A stretch of DNA of 64,000 nucleotides, from contig NZ_AP018052.1 in the NCBI RefSeq assembly GCF_002356355.1, positions 62,001 to 126,000 on the forward strand, in the 5' to 3' direction. Of this stretch, positions 37,538 to 48,641 are shown piece after piece (position 1 is the stretch's first letter; each line of letters opens with the position of its first letter). The position numbers and the translations under genes were made by a program. The notes beneath the pieces were generated by a model, which did not search any database, was not told the origin of the DNA, and was given only the letters and a program-made list of their open reading frames with translations. This DNA is from Thiohalobacter thiocyanaticus (GTDB taxonomy: Bacteria > Pseudomonadota > Gammaproteobacteria > Thiohalobacterales > Thiohalobacteraceae).

Positions 37538-37587
37538 GCGTTCAACCGGAGATCCACTCCCCCAACGCCCTGCCAAAGGCCAGACTC

Positions 37588-38445
37588 ATGACCACCCTGG
37601 ACACCCACTGGTTCACCGAAATCTGCGAGGAAGGCGGCTCGGCCTTCTCGCTCAGGATCAAGCGCAAGCTGCACGAGGAACAGAGCCCGTATCAGCGCAT
37701 CGAGATCTTCGAGACCGAGAAATTCGGCAACCTGATGGTCATCGACGGCTTCGTGATGCTCACCGGGCGCGACAATTTTCTCTATCACGAAATGATGTCG
37801 CATCCGGCCCTGTTCACCCACCCGGATCCGAAGCGTGTGGTCATCATCGGCGGCGGCGATTGCGGCACCCTGCGCGAGGTGCTGCGCCATGACGGCATCG
37901 AGCATGCCCTGCAGGTGGAGATCGACGAGCGGGTCACCCGCATCTCGGAGAAGTTCTTCCCGGAGCTGTGCGAATCCAACAACGACCCGCGCGCCGAGTT
38001 CTATTTCGGGGACGGCATCAAATGGATGGCCGAGGCCGCGCCCGGCAGCGTGGACGTGGTGATCGTCGACAGCACCGACCCGATCGGGCCGGCCAAGGGG
38101 CTGTTCACCGAGGCCTTCTATCGCGATTGCTTCAATGCCATGGGCGGGCACGGGGTGCTGGTGCAGCAGAGCGAATCGCCGCTGTATCACATGCGCATCC
38201 TCAAACCCATGCACGCGGCCATGCGCGCCGCCGGCTTCGACGATACCGCCAGCCTGTTCTATCCGCAGCCGGTGTATCCCTCCGGCTGGTGGACCGCCAC
38301 CCTGGCGGTCAAGGGCGGCCCGGCGGGCGAATTCCGCGAGCAGGCCGCGGCGGACAAGTCCTTCGAGACGGTCTACTACAACGCCGGGCTGCATCGCGGC
38401 GCGCTGGCGATGCCGGAATTCTTCCGCAAGGCGCTGGAGGATTAG
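37588..38445 (+). CDS. speE: Spermidine synthase
   Basis: 285 residues. Transfers an aminopropyl group from decarboxylated S-adenosylmethionine to putrescine. The Rossmann motif VVIIGGGDCGTLREVLRH, the YHEM active-site segment and the catalytic-type loop VIVDSTDPIGPAKGLF are present. ATG 37588 is chosen from the family start (TLDTHWFTE); upstream open frame lies in the repeat. The divergent speA supplies the agmatine route to putrescine. Confidence 0.95.
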   Translation: MTTLDTHWFTEICEEGGSAFSLRIKRKLHEEQSPYQRIEIFETEKFGNLMVIDGFVMLTGRDNFLYHEMMSHPALFTHPDPKRVVIIGGGDCGTLREVLRHDGIEHALQVEIDERVTRISEKFFPELCESNNDPRAEFYFGDGIKWMAEAAPGSVDVVIVDSTDPIGPAKGLFTEAFYRDCFNAMGGHGVLVQQSESPLYHMRILKPMHAAMRAAGFDDTASLFYPQPVYPSGWWTATLAVKGGPAGEFREQAAADKSFETVYYNAGLHRGALAMPEFFRKALED

Positions 38446-38477
38446 CCGACCTGCATAGTGCAGTGCACCGCTGCAGC

Positions 38478-38616
38478 GTAGGATGGGTGAAGCGAAGCGT
38501 AACCCATCATGCCGTCTGCCCTGAAGGGTTACGGCGCAAAGCGCCTGCACCCATCCTACAACACTACCAGCCCCGGCGATGGGTTGCGGCGCTAAGCGCC
38601 TCCACCCATCCTACAA
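38478..38616. repeat. GGATGGGT-type palindromic repeat cluster
   Basis: The outer ends GTAGGATGGGTGAAGCG and CACCCATCCTAC are inverted. Internal copies of the same motifs (ACCCATCATG, CACCCATCCTACAA, GATGGGTTGCGGCGC) show two or more units in tandem. This is a common dispersed element in gammaproteobacteria. It sits between the convergent speE and the FetB-like gene. Confidence 0.75.
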
Positions 38617-38623
38617 TGCCCCC

Positions 38624-39436
38624 TCAACTGGCGTGGCGTCCGCCGGTGTCCACCTGCAGCCGGTCCAGCCGCAGCCGGTGGCGCTCGTCGAACAGCCGCC
38701 TCGAGACCAGCGCCAGGCTGGCCAGCGTACCCAGCCCCGTCCCCACCGAGATCAGGAACATGATCATGATCTGGTATTTCACCGCCTCCACCGGCTCGGC
38801 GCCGGCCAGGATCTGACCGGTCATCATTCCCGGCAGGCTGACCAGACCGGCCGCGGCCATGGCGTTGATGATGGGGATCAGGCCGCTGCGCGCAGCCTCG
38901 CGCTTGAGGTCGCAGATGGCCTCGGTCGCGCTCGCACCCAGCATCAGCCGGCCCTCGATCTGCTGGCGCTGCTGCCAGGCAGACTGGGTCAGCCGGTCCA
39001 TGGCGATGGAGATGCCGTTCATGGTGTTGCCCAGCAGCATGCCAAGCAGCGGGATGGCGTACTGGGGCGCGTACCAGGGCTGGTTGCCGATAATCACCCA
39101 CAGGGCGAACAGGGTGACAGTGAACGACGACAGGAACATGGAGAAGGTCCCCACCCCGAAGCTCCACCAGCCGGTCAGGCGCCGGCCCTGACGGACCATG
39201 ACCTCGCGCCCGGCCACGGTGAGCATGACCAGCGATATCAGGCCGATGAAGACCGGGTGGGCGATATCGAACAGCCATTTCAGCACCAGACCGATGAGCA
39301 GCAGCTGCACCGTGGTGCGCAGGGCGGCGACCAGGATCTGGTTGCGCAGCTGACGCTGCAGCCGCCCCGACAGAAAGGCCAGCAGCAGCACCAGCAGCGC
39401 GGACAAGCCCAGGTCCCAGTGGCTGAGATGGATCAT
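38624..39436 (-). CDS. fetB: FetB-like iron export ABC transporter permease
   Basis: 270 residues with about seven hydrophobic segments and the UPF0014 family signature around LLGMLLGNTMNGISIAMDRL and GLVSLPGMMTGQILAGAEP. It works with the adjacent ATPase, overlapping it by four bases. E. coli FetAB exports iron and protects from oxidative stress; the same function here is inferred from homology and pairing. Confidence 0.88.
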   Translation of the reverse strand: MIHLSHWDLGLSALLVLLLAFLSGRLQRQLRNQILVAALRTTVQLLLIGLVLKWLFDIAHPVFIGLISLVMLTVAGREVMVRQGRRLTGWWSFGVGTFSMFLSSFTVTLFALWVIIGNQPWYAPQYAIPLLGMLLGNTMNGISIAMDRLTQSAWQQRQQIEGRLMLGASATEAICDLKREAARSGLIPIINAMAAAGLVSLPGMMTGQILAGAEPVEAVKYQIMIMFLISVGTGLGTLASLALVSRRLFDERHRLRLDRLQVDTGGRHAS

Positions 39437-40059
39437 GCGGCCTGATCCTCACGCACAGCTCCACCCGCCTCCACCCGGTAGCAGCGCACCGCCACCTTCT
39501 GCAGCTGCGCCTGGTCGTGCCCGACCCAGATCGCCGCCGCGCCGCTTTCGTCCAGGTAAGCGCGGATCAGTGCCTCGGCCCGCTCGGCATTGTCCCGATC
39601 CAGGTTGGCGGTGGGCTCATCCAGCAACAGCACCCGCGGCCGCAGGGTGAGCACCCGCAGCAGGGCCAGACGCTGCTTCTCGCCGCTGGACAGGCGATCG
39701 ATGCGCCACTCCAGCACGGCCGGCTCGAACCCCAGCGCCGCCAGCGCCGTCGCGCTCGGCACGGCAGGAAAATGCGGCCCGACGGTGTCATGCCACCAGG
39801 CGCTCTCGGCCGGCAGCAGCGCCACCCGCCGCCGCCAGTCCCAGGGCATGAGTGCGGCGGCGGGTTCACCGTCCAGCCACATCTGCCCGGCATGCGGATC
39901 CAGGTCGGCCAGGGCGCGCAGCAGCCGGCTCTTGCCGCTGCCGGAGGCCCCGCTCAGTCCCACGCATTCCCCCGGCTGCAGCGTCAGTTCCAGCGGGCCG
40001 ATTTCGCCCACCGCCAGGCCCTGCGCCCGGAACAGTTCCGATGAATGGCTCAATTGCAC
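39433..40059 (-). CDS. fetA: FetA-like ABC transporter ATP-binding protein
   Basis: 208 residues from a GTG start with an AGGGGA ribosome site. Walker A SGASGSGKSRLL, signature LSSGEKQRLALLR and Walker B VLLLDEPTANLD are intact. A short ATPase of this size next to a UPF0014 permease matches FetA. The pair forms a two-gene operon. Confidence 0.88.
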   Translation of the reverse strand: MQLSHSSELFRAQGLAVGEIGPLELTLQPGECVGLSGASGSGKSRLLRALADLDPHAGQMWLDGEPAAALMPWDWRRRVALLPAESAWWHDTVGPHFPAVPSATALAALGFEPAVLEWRIDRLSSGEKQRLALLRVLTLRPRVLLLDEPTANLDRDNAERAEALIRAYLDESGAAAIWVGHDQAQLQKVAVRCYRVEAGGAVREDQAA

Positions 40060-40234
40060 AATTCCCCTGGGATGTTCAACCGTTTCCGCCAGGCTTTTCC
40101 GGCTGCCGGCCGCCCTGCTCCATTGCGCGTCCGCGCAGCGGATTCAATCCGGTGAAGCTGGAGATGAGCGGTGCGCTCGCAGGCACGGCACCGACCCGCC
40201 GATGAAACGGCTCATACAAATGTTATGAACCGCT

Positions 40235-41338
40235 TCAGCAGCGCGTGGGTGCGGCTGTGCCGGCGCGGGCATTCAGATAGGCACGCTCCGAGACATCGTG
40301 CCAGGCCTTGACCTGGTCGCGGAACCTGACGAAGGATTCGTACACCTTACGTGCCTGCGGATCCTTGTCCGCGATCTCGGCCACCACCTCGTCGGACACC
40401 GCCTTCAACTTCTCGATGACCGGATCGGGCAGGCGGCGCAGGTCCACCTGGTGTTCGTTGACCAGGGTATGCAGGGCATCGTTGTTGCGGGCCGTATACT
40501 CGGCCAGCATGTCCTGGTTCGCCACCCGACAGGCGTTGGTCACGATCTGCTGCAGGTCCTTCGGCAGCGCCTCGAAGGCCGCCTTGTTGATGAAGGATTC
40601 GAGCGTCGTGCCGGGCTCGTGCCAGCCGGGATAATAGTAGTATTTCGCCGCCTTGTGCAGGCCGAAGGCCAGATCATTGTAGGGCCCGACCCACTCGGTG
40701 GCGTCGATGTTGCCCGACTGCAGCGAGGTGAAGATCTCGCCGCCGGGCAGGCTCACCGGGGTGCCGCCGGCCCGCTGCAGCACCTCGCCGCCCAGCCCGG
40801 GGATGCGCATCTTCAGACCCTCCAGATCCTCGACGCGGTTGATCTCCTTGTTGAACCACCCCGCCATCTGCACGCCGGTATTGCCGGCCGCCGTCGGGAC
40901 CAGGCCGAATTCAGCATAGATTTCCTGCCACAGCTGCATGCCGCCGCCATGATAGAGCCAGCCGTTCATCTCCTGTGCGGTCAGGCCGAAGGGTACGGCC
41001 GAGAAGAACTGCGCGGCCTGGGACTTGCCCTTCCAGTAATAGGCCGCGCCGTGGCCCATCTCGGCCGTGCCGCGGGAGACGGCGTCGAAGATCTCGAAGG
41101 CCGGCACCAGTTCGCCGGCACCGTAGACCTTGACCTGCAGCCGGCCATCGCTCATTTCAGTGATCAGGCGGGCCAGATGATTGGCCCCTGTCCCCAGGCC
41201 GGGAAAATTCTTGGGCCAGGTGGTGACCATCTTCCAACGCAGCTTTTTGCCGGCCGCGACGGCCGGCGCGCCGGCGAGCAGCGAACCGGCGGCCATCGCA
41301 CCGGCGCCGGCGCTGCGAACGAAATCACGACGTTTCAT
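40235..41338 (-). CDS. TRAP transporter solute-binding protein (solo)
   Basis: 367 residues. The N-terminus MKRRDFVRSAGAGAMAAG is a twin-arginine signal, so it is probably exported folded. The DctP-family fold is clear (WKMVTTWPKNFPGLG, the central RIPGLGGEVLQRAGG and the conserved EWVGPYNDLAFG). It resembles the TakP/keto-acid binding subgroup. No DctQ or DctM membrane genes are adjacent, so it must use permeases encoded elsewhere. Confidence 0.9.
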   Translation of the reverse strand: MKRRDFVRSAGAGAMAAGSLLAGAPAVAAGKKLRWKMVTTWPKNFPGLGTGANHLARLITEMSDGRLQVKVYGAGELVPAFEIFDAVSRGTAEMGHGAAYYWKGKSQAAQFFSAVPFGLTAQEMNGWLYHGGGMQLWQEIYAEFGLVPTAAGNTGVQMAGWFNKEINRVEDLEGLKMRIPGLGGEVLQRAGGTPVSLPGGEIFTSLQSGNIDATEWVGPYNDLAFGLHKAAKYYYYPGWHEPGTTLESFINKAAFEALPKDLQQIVTNACRVANQDMLAEYTARNNDALHTLVNEHQVDLRRLPDPVIEKLKAVSDEVVAEIADKDPQARKVYESFVRFRDQVKAWHDVSERAYLNARAGTAAPTRC

Positions 41339-41462
41339 GCATCCCCCTGTGGATATCCGGAATCCGTAAAGTGGGGGAATTGAACCATAAAGGGTGTGAA
41401 GGGCACAAAGCTGCGGTCGGCCGGTGAAGCATGCCGAGAAATCACTTGCAATCGATGAAAGT

Positions 41463-41511
41463 TATGACATTATACTCTCAAGCAACATTCACAAGATTGC
41501 TTAATGTCATA
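41463..41511. promoter_or_regulatory. Symmetric operator between TRAP and GGDEF-EAL genes
   Basis: Perfect inverted arms TATGACATTA (41463-41472) and TAATGTCATA (41502-41511), plus inner arms AAGCAA (41480-41485) and TTGCTT (41497-41502). The arms overlap -10 boxes of two divergent promoters. This looks like a binding site for a regulator that controls both genes, or a cruciform/hairpin. Confidence 0.5.
41469..41474 (-). promoter_or_regulatory. -10 box facing the TRAP gene
   Basis: ATTATA on the plus strand reads as perfect TATAAT toward the TRAP binding-protein gene. No good -35 is found at normal spacing, so this half is less certain than the one facing right. Confidence 0.4.
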
Positions 41512-41515
41512 TAAT
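41488..41515 (+). promoter_or_regulatory. Promoter of the second GGDEF-EAL gene
   Basis: TTCACA (41488-41493) and a perfect TATAAT (41510-41515) are spaced by 16 bases, about 47 bases before the GTG start. Confidence 0.6.
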
Positions 41516-41561
41516 ATAAAGAATATTGAAATTCCCAGTGCCGCCTCGAGGAAGCGGGTTC

Positions 41562-44438
41562 GTGAATAATGCCGAATTGAGCGCACTGCACCGGCGCTTC
41601 GGTCTGGGCATCGGCCTGGGGTTGGTCGCCACTCCCGTTTTCGGGCTCGGATTCGGCTACCTGTTCAATCTGCTCTCCACCGATCAGGCCATCACCGCGG
41701 TCAGCGCCGGGGTGCTGCCGGGCCTGCTGCTGGCACTGCTGGCCTTCGCCGGCCTGCATTTCAGCCGTTATATCCAGCCCTTTCTCGCCTGGGTGCACCG
41801 GAACGAGAGCGGCCATTCCACCAGTCACCTGCAGCGCCGGCTGGCGCGGTTTCCGCGCGAGTACTGGGGCCTGTTCCTGATCATCGCCCTGGCCACGCCC
41901 AGCCTGTTCCTGGCCTCGCTGCCGGGTGGGCTGGCCGCCCGTCCCGAGACCTTCCTGCACCTGCTGCTGCTCCAACTCGGGGTAGCGGTGATCGCCGGCA
42001 TGCCGGGCTACCTGGTGGCCCTGGACGGGCTGGGCCGCCTGGTGGCCCGGCTGGGCCTGAACCGGGTACAGGTCAGCATGAAATCCAAGCTCATGCTGCT
42101 CGGCGGCCTGGTGCCGTTGCTCTCCTACACGCTCATCATGCAGTACTTCTGGCTCGAGACCCGCGGCCTGGATACCGGCCTGCTGCTGATCTGGGCCCTG
42201 CTGGCCGCGGCCACCCTGGCCCTGACCCTGCTCTCCATCCAGAGCCTGTCGCAGTCACTGCAGCCGGTCGAGGAGGTACTGCACCGCAGCGGCGCCTCCA
42301 CCCATGCGGATCTGGCGCGGCTCGAGCCGCAGTCCACTGACGAAATCGGTTATCTGACGCAAACCCTGGGCAAACTCTTTCGCCGGCTCGGCGATCAGGA
42401 GTCCTATATGCGTGCCGTTGTCGACACCGCCGCCGAAGGCATCATCGTGGTCGATGAGCAGGGCAACATCGACACCTTCAACCCGGCTGCCGAACGCCTG
42501 TTCGGGTTCCTGGCCATGGAGATCCGCGGCAAACCGCTGGCCTGGCTGCTGCCGGAAATCGCCGGCCCCGACACCGCCCCGGCGCTCACGCCCAGCGAAG
42601 AGGAAACCACCGGCCTGCACCGCAACGGCAAGCCGCTGCCGGTCTCGATCCGGGTCAGCCGCATGGAGATCTCACACCGCACCATGTACACCTGCCTGGT
42701 GGCCGACATCACCCAGCGCAAGCGCGCCGAAGACAACCTGATCGCCGCCGAGGCGCGCTACCGCGACCTGGTCGAAACCGCGCACGACCTGGTCTGGAGC
42801 ATGGACCCCGAGGGCCGCTGGACCTACCTCAACGGCGCCTGTCAGTCCATTTACGGTTATACCCCGCAGGAGATGACCGGCCGCCACCTGCGCGAATTCC
42901 AGGTGGCCAGCCACGCCGAGATGGACAGCGAGGCCTTCCAGGCGATTCTTGCCGGCAAGGAACTGGTGCAGCACGAGACGGTGCACCTGGACCGCGAGGG
43001 ACGTCAGCATCATCTGAGCTTCAACGCCCGCGCTCACTTCGACGACGCAGGCAGGGTGCTGCACATCAGCGGCACAGCGCGCGACATCAGCGAGCAGAAG
43101 GCCTTCCAGCAGCAGCTCAGCTACCAGGCCGAGCACGATTCGCTCACCGGGCTGTTCAACCGCCACTACTTCCAGCAGGAACTGGAGCGCACCGTGGCCC
43201 GCACCGCCCGCAACGGCGCCGAGTGCGCGCTGTTCTACATCGACCTGGACCAGTTCAAGTACATCAACGACACCCTCGGACACGCCGCCGGCGATCAGTT
43301 GCTGGTCGAGATCAGCGGCCTGCTCTCCAGCCATGTGCGCGAGGGCGACCTGGTGGCCCGCTTCGGCGGCGACGAGTTCACCCTGCTGGTCTACAACGTC
43401 GGCCACGACCAGGCCCCGCGCGTGGCCGAGAACTTCCGCCAGCTGTTCGAGGCCTACAAGTTCTACCACGACGGCAAGAGCTTCAATGTCACCTGCTCCA
43501 TCGGCGGTGCGGTGATCGACCACGCCGTGGACTCGGCCGACGAGGTGATGTCGCACGCGGATCTCGCCTGCAACATGGCCAAGACCGGAGGCCGCAACCG
43601 GGTGCATTTCTACAACCCGGCCGACCGCGACAAGGCCGGCATGGCCGAGGACATGGGCTGGGCCGCGCGGGTGCGCGAGATGCTGGAGGAGGACCGCTTC
43701 CAGCTGGTCTACCAGCCCATCGCCGATGTGCGCACCGGGGCGGTGACGGATTACGAGGTACTGGTGCGGATGGTGTGCGATGACGGCGACGTCATCCTGC
43801 CCGGCGGCTTCATGCCGGCAGCGGAACGCTTCGGCCTGATCCATGCCGTGGACCGCTGGATCGTCGCCCGCGCCATTCAACAGCTCACGCAGCTGCGTGA
43901 ACAGGGCAAGGAGGTATGCTTCTCCATCAACCTCTCGGCCAAGGCCTTCGAGGACCACACCCTGCTGCCCATGATCCAGGCCCAGTTGGCCGATACCGGC
44001 CTGGACCCGAGCTGGCTCACCTTCGAGATCACCGAGACCGCCGCCATCGCCAACCTGGGCGCGGCCGAACGCTTCATCGGCGAACTCAAGACCATCGGCT
44101 GTCAGTTCGCGCTGGACGATTTCGGCTCCGGCTTCAGTTCCTTCTCCTATCTCAAGCACCTGCCGGTGGACAAACTCAAGATCGACGGTTCCTTCGTCCA
44201 GGGCATGGCCCAGGCCGAGGTGGACCAGGCCATGGTGCAGTCCATGAACCAGGTCGCCCATGCCCTGGGCAAGGCCACCATCGCCGAGTACGTGGAATCG
44301 GAAGCCATTCTGAAGCTGCTGCAACAGTACGGCGTGGACTACGCCCAGGGCAACTACATCGGCCGTCCCAACGAATCACTGATCAACCTGGCTGCGACCC
44401 GGCCCCTCTACAGCAATGTCACACAGCTGAAGACATAG
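41562..44438 (+). CDS. Membrane PAS-GGDEF-EAL cyclic-di-GMP protein
   Basis: 958 residues from GTG 41562, which has a GAGGAAG ribosome site; a TTG at 41526 is less likely. Six or so membrane segments (about 10-225) form an integral sensor, followed by a HAMP-like stretch, two PAS domains (from about 279 and 397), GGDEF (about 600) with an RxxD inhibitory site, and an EAL domain from about 720. The EAL signature is EVL, but other catalytic motifs (NLSAK, EITET, DDFGSGFSS, AEYVES) remain. It may make or degrade c-di-GMP. Confidence 0.92.
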   Translation: MNNAELSALHRRFGLGIGLGLVATPVFGLGFGYLFNLLSTDQAITAVSAGVLPGLLLALLAFAGLHFSRYIQPFLAWVHRNESGHSTSHLQRRLARFPREYWGLFLIIALATPSLFLASLPGGLAARPETFLHLLLLQLGVAVIAGMPGYLVALDGLGRLVARLGLNRVQVSMKSKLMLLGGLVPLLSYTLIMQYFWLETRGLDTGLLLIWALLAAATLALTLLSIQSLSQSLQPVEEVLHRSGASTHADLARLEPQSTDEIGYLTQTLGKLFRRLGDQESYMRAVVDTAAEGIIVVDEQGNIDTFNPAAERLFGFLAMEIRGKPLAWLLPEIAGPDTAPALTPSEEETTGLHRNGKPLPVSIRVSRMEISHRTMYTCLVADITQRKRAEDNLIAAEARYRDLVETAHDLVWSMDPEGRWTYLNGACQSIYGYTPQEMTGRHLREFQVASHAEMDSEAFQAILAGKELVQHETVHLDREGRQHHLSFNARAHFDDAGRVLHISGTARDISEQKAFQQQLSYQAEHDSLTGLFNRHYFQQELERTVARTARNGAECALFYIDLDQFKYINDTLGHAAGDQLLVEISGLLSSHVREGDLVARFGGDEFTLLVYNVGHDQAPRVAENFRQLFEAYKFYHDGKSFNVTCSIGGAVIDHAVDSADEVMSHADLACNMAKTGGRNRVHFYNPADRDKAGMAEDMGWAARVREMLEEDRFQLVYQPIADVRTGAVTDYEVLVRMVCDDGDVILPGGFMPAAERFGLIHAVDRWIVARAIQQLTQLREQGKEVCFSINLSAKAFEDHTLLPMIQAQLADTGLDPSWLTFEITETAAIANLGAAERFIGELKTIGCQFALDDFGSGFSSFSYLKHLPVDKLKIDGSFVQGMAQAEVDQAMVQSMNQVAHALGKATIAEYVESEAILKLLQQYGVDYAQGNYIGRPNESLINLAATRPLYSNVTQLKT

Positions 44439-44504
44439 CCGCTTTCAACACCGCCAAATAAAACCATGGACGGCGAAATGTCACGGAAGACAGCCCCACC
44501 CCTG

Positions 44505-44531
44505 CCCCTCTGGATGAGGGGTTCTTTTTTT
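44505..44531 (+). terminator. Intrinsic terminator after the GGDEF-EAL gene
   Basis: CCCCTC (44505-44510) pairs with GAGGGG (44516-44521) around TGGAT and is followed by TTCTTTTTTT. It lies about 65 bases after the stop. Confidence 0.8.
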
Positions 44532-44566
44532 GTAGATTCGGAAATGCCCTTGTGGTTACATGAACC

Positions 44567-44706
44567 CGTCATTGCGATGCCCTGACCCGGAGGGTAGGGT
44601 ACGCATACTGAAGCCCGAAGGGCTTCTATGCGAGAAGCGCGGCAATCTCGTAACGCCATAGCACGCCGGACGAGATTGCCGCGGCGCTACGCGCCTCGCA
44701 ATGACG
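44567..44706. repeat. 140-base CGTCATTGCGA repeat, copy 2
   Basis: Same length and ends as the element at 21450-21589, with conserved interior motifs. It is a dispersed non-coding element with inverted ends, located between two convergent genes. Confidence 0.8.
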
Positions 44707-44729
44707 GCACTGGGGACGGCCCTGCGAGC

Positions 44730-45335
44730 CTAGAACCGCGCCGACAACCCCAGGTTCCCCTCCAGCTGTCCGAAGCCGCTGCTCTCCACCCTCGCCACGC
44801 AGGCGCCGCCGGCGCAGAAGATCGCCGCATCCGAATCCATGAAGGTGGTATAGCCGCGCAGTTCCAGCCGCAAACCGATGTTGCGGGTCAGCCAGATCTT
44901 GTAGCCGCCATTGAGCTGGAACATCAGCCGGGTCTCGTCGTCGTAGGCGGAATCATCGGGCGACATGTGGGTGACGCCGAAGCCTGCGCCGATGAAGGGC
45001 TCGACCTTCTCGTCCCGCCACACATAGATGCCGCCGGCCGAGAAGTGGGTGACATCCAGATCGAAGTCCGGCACGGCGGTCGGCCCCGGGTCCAGCGAGG
45101 TGGACTGGCGGCTCAACATGAACTCCCACTGGGTGTTGGCGTCGTGGTCGATGTTCAGGATCAGGCCATAGCTGCCGGCCTCGTCCAGATCCAGCGAGTC
45201 GCCGCTGACGTTGTCGTCGAAGCTGCCGCCGCCGCGGTAGCCGGCGATGGGGGTGAGTTCGATATCACGCGCCGGCGGCGCCGCGGCGGCCGGCAGTGTC
45301 AACGCAAGCAGGGGAAGTACACACAGATAGCGCAT
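44730..45335 (-). CDS. Small outer membrane beta-barrel protein
   Basis: 201 residues with a signal peptide (ALTLPAAAA) and a C-terminal aromatic ending (LGLSARF), typical of eight-stranded barrels. Repeating strands alternate polar and hydrophobic residues (VEPFIGAGFGVTHM, LMFQLNGGYKIWL, GLRLELRGYTTF). It contains two cysteines in one loop (FCAGGACV). OmpW/OmpA-like folds are possible; no function can be given. Confidence 0.8.
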   Translation of the reverse strand: MRYLCVLPLLALTLPAAAAPPARDIELTPIAGYRGGGSFDDNVSGDSLDLDEAGSYGLILNIDHDANTQWEFMLSRQSTSLDPGPTAVPDFDLDVTHFSAGGIYVWRDEKVEPFIGAGFGVTHMSPDDSAYDDETRLMFQLNGGYKIWLTRNIGLRLELRGYTTFMDSDAAIFCAGGACVARVESSGFGQLEGNLGLSARF

Positions 45336-45393
45336 AAGGGTCAGGTCCGGTCGGTTTCGGTCTTACCGAAGAGTGTAGACAACCCATATCATT

Positions 45394-45418
45394 CCCTCTC
45401 CCCCTCAGGGGGAGAGGG
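45394..45418. repeat. Perfect C/G-rich palindrome near the uvrD end
   Basis: CCCTCTCCCCCT (45394-45405) and AGGGGGAGAGGG (45407-45418) form a twelve-base perfect stem around one base. It lies just after the uvrD stop on the minus strand. It may block transcription read-through but lacks a U-tract. Confidence 0.6.
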
Positions 45419-45442
45419 GCAGGGGTGAGGGGGGAATTGAAA

Positions 45443-47647
<2,205 letters not shown>

Positions 47648-47953
47648 GTGGGTATTTTACCAGATCAGACGGCCTGCATCGCGGTGAAGCGGAAATCCAG
47701 GGGCAGAGGCAAAAGCTCCGGGCAGGCATGACGCACGACCACAGTTCCGGGTTTACTACCCGGCCCATGAAATCTCCATATTCTTTCCTATACTCAGGAC
47801 GATCCGTCCTGAGCGACCGCAGAGAAAGGTATAAGGGCGCTTGCCCATCGGCATCTCCCTGTTCTCGCATTGCCTGTGATTAATAATGCAGGCTGCAGGA
47901 ATGGTCACTGCTTTCAATTTCACTGCCCTGCCATCTCACACAGGAGGCACATC
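47648..47953. other. Gap between uvrD and a lipoprotein gene
   Basis: The 306 bases are the shared upstream region of divergent genes. A perfect hairpin CTCAGGAC-GATCC-GTCCTGAG lies at 47793-47813, and a TATACT hexamer at 47789-47794 overlaps it. No coding sequence and no convincing -35 were found. Confidence 0.5.
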
Positions 47954-48367
47954 ATGCGCATTTTTCTGACAACGTGGGTCGCGCTGGCACTGTTGATACT
48001 CAGCGGTTGCGGCGACGAGTCTGCAACATCGGGCGGGCAACCTCCCAACGGCGGCGAGCAGAGCAGTCAGGTCATCGCCCCATCAAAGGAGGGCGTCATC
48101 GGAAAATGGCGCGACAACGTAACGAACCCGATCTTCCACAGCAACGTCACCATTCTCGCCAAGGACGGCAAACTGTATTACGTCAACGAATACGACGACG
48201 GCAGTGAAAAGCGGATGGAGGTGGTCGAAAATAAGTCAGATCTCGGCCGCCGGTTCGATCCGGTAATTCCGTCGCGACTTGAAGACCACTGGGTGATTGA
48301 CGAGAACGGAGACCTTCTGATGCGCGACAAGCACGGCACGGCCGCAGTCGCCAAAAAGATCGAATAG
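47954..48367 (+). CDS. Small lipoprotein of unknown function
   Basis: 137 residues starting at ATG 47954 with an AGGAGG ribosome site. The lipobox LILSGC gives an acylated cysteine near residue 19, so the protein is membrane anchored. The mature part (KWRDNVTNPIFHSNVTILAK) suggests a small beta-rich domain. I do not recognise a family. Composition is less G+C-rich than the housekeeping genes, which fits the accessory region. Confidence 0.75.
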   Translation: MRIFLTTWVALALLILSGCGDESATSGGQPPNGGEQSSQVIAPSKEGVIGKWRDNVTNPIFHSNVTILAKDGKLYYVNEYDDGSEKRMEVVENKSDLGRRFDPVIPSRLEDHWVIDENGDLLMRDKHGTAAVAKKIE

Positions 48368-48383
48368 TGAGTAAAGGACGCCT

Positions 48384-48566
48384 GTAATAAATACAATTAT
48401 TATCAACTGCGACGAGCCGCGGGTTCTCGATTTCTCTCTCATCGAGGCCATCCGGGTTCACGAATTTGAGCGGACGAATCTGATCGACCAGGCGATCTTT
48501 CTCATGTCGTATTCACCTTGGAATGGTTGCTGCCCATACGTCGACCTAAAGACGATCGATGTCTAA
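48384..48566 (+). other. Start-less open frame, possible cassette remnant
   Basis: A frame of about 60 codons runs to a TAA at 48564 with protein-like composition (e.g. EAIRVHEFERTNLIDQAIF) but no normal start codon. It may be the 3' part of a lost gene. Its stop lies inside GTCTAAT (48561-48567), the left edge of an attC-like segment. Confidence 0.3.
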
Positions 48567-48641
48567 TCACCGCAGTGAATTCGCGCCACTATGTGGTGCC
48601 GGTGCTCGCCACAGCTCGGCCGTTCATCCGGGGCGTTAAGC
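48561..48641 (+). repeat. Weak attC-like segment
   Basis: GTCTAAT (48561-48567) resembles the left RYYYAAC core of integron attC sites with one mismatch. GTTAAGC (48635-48641) matches the right GTTRRRY core, and the next gene's ATG follows at once. The interior has a hairpin GCGCCAC-TAT-GTGGTGC rather than full-arm symmetry, so this is tentative. Confidence 0.25.
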
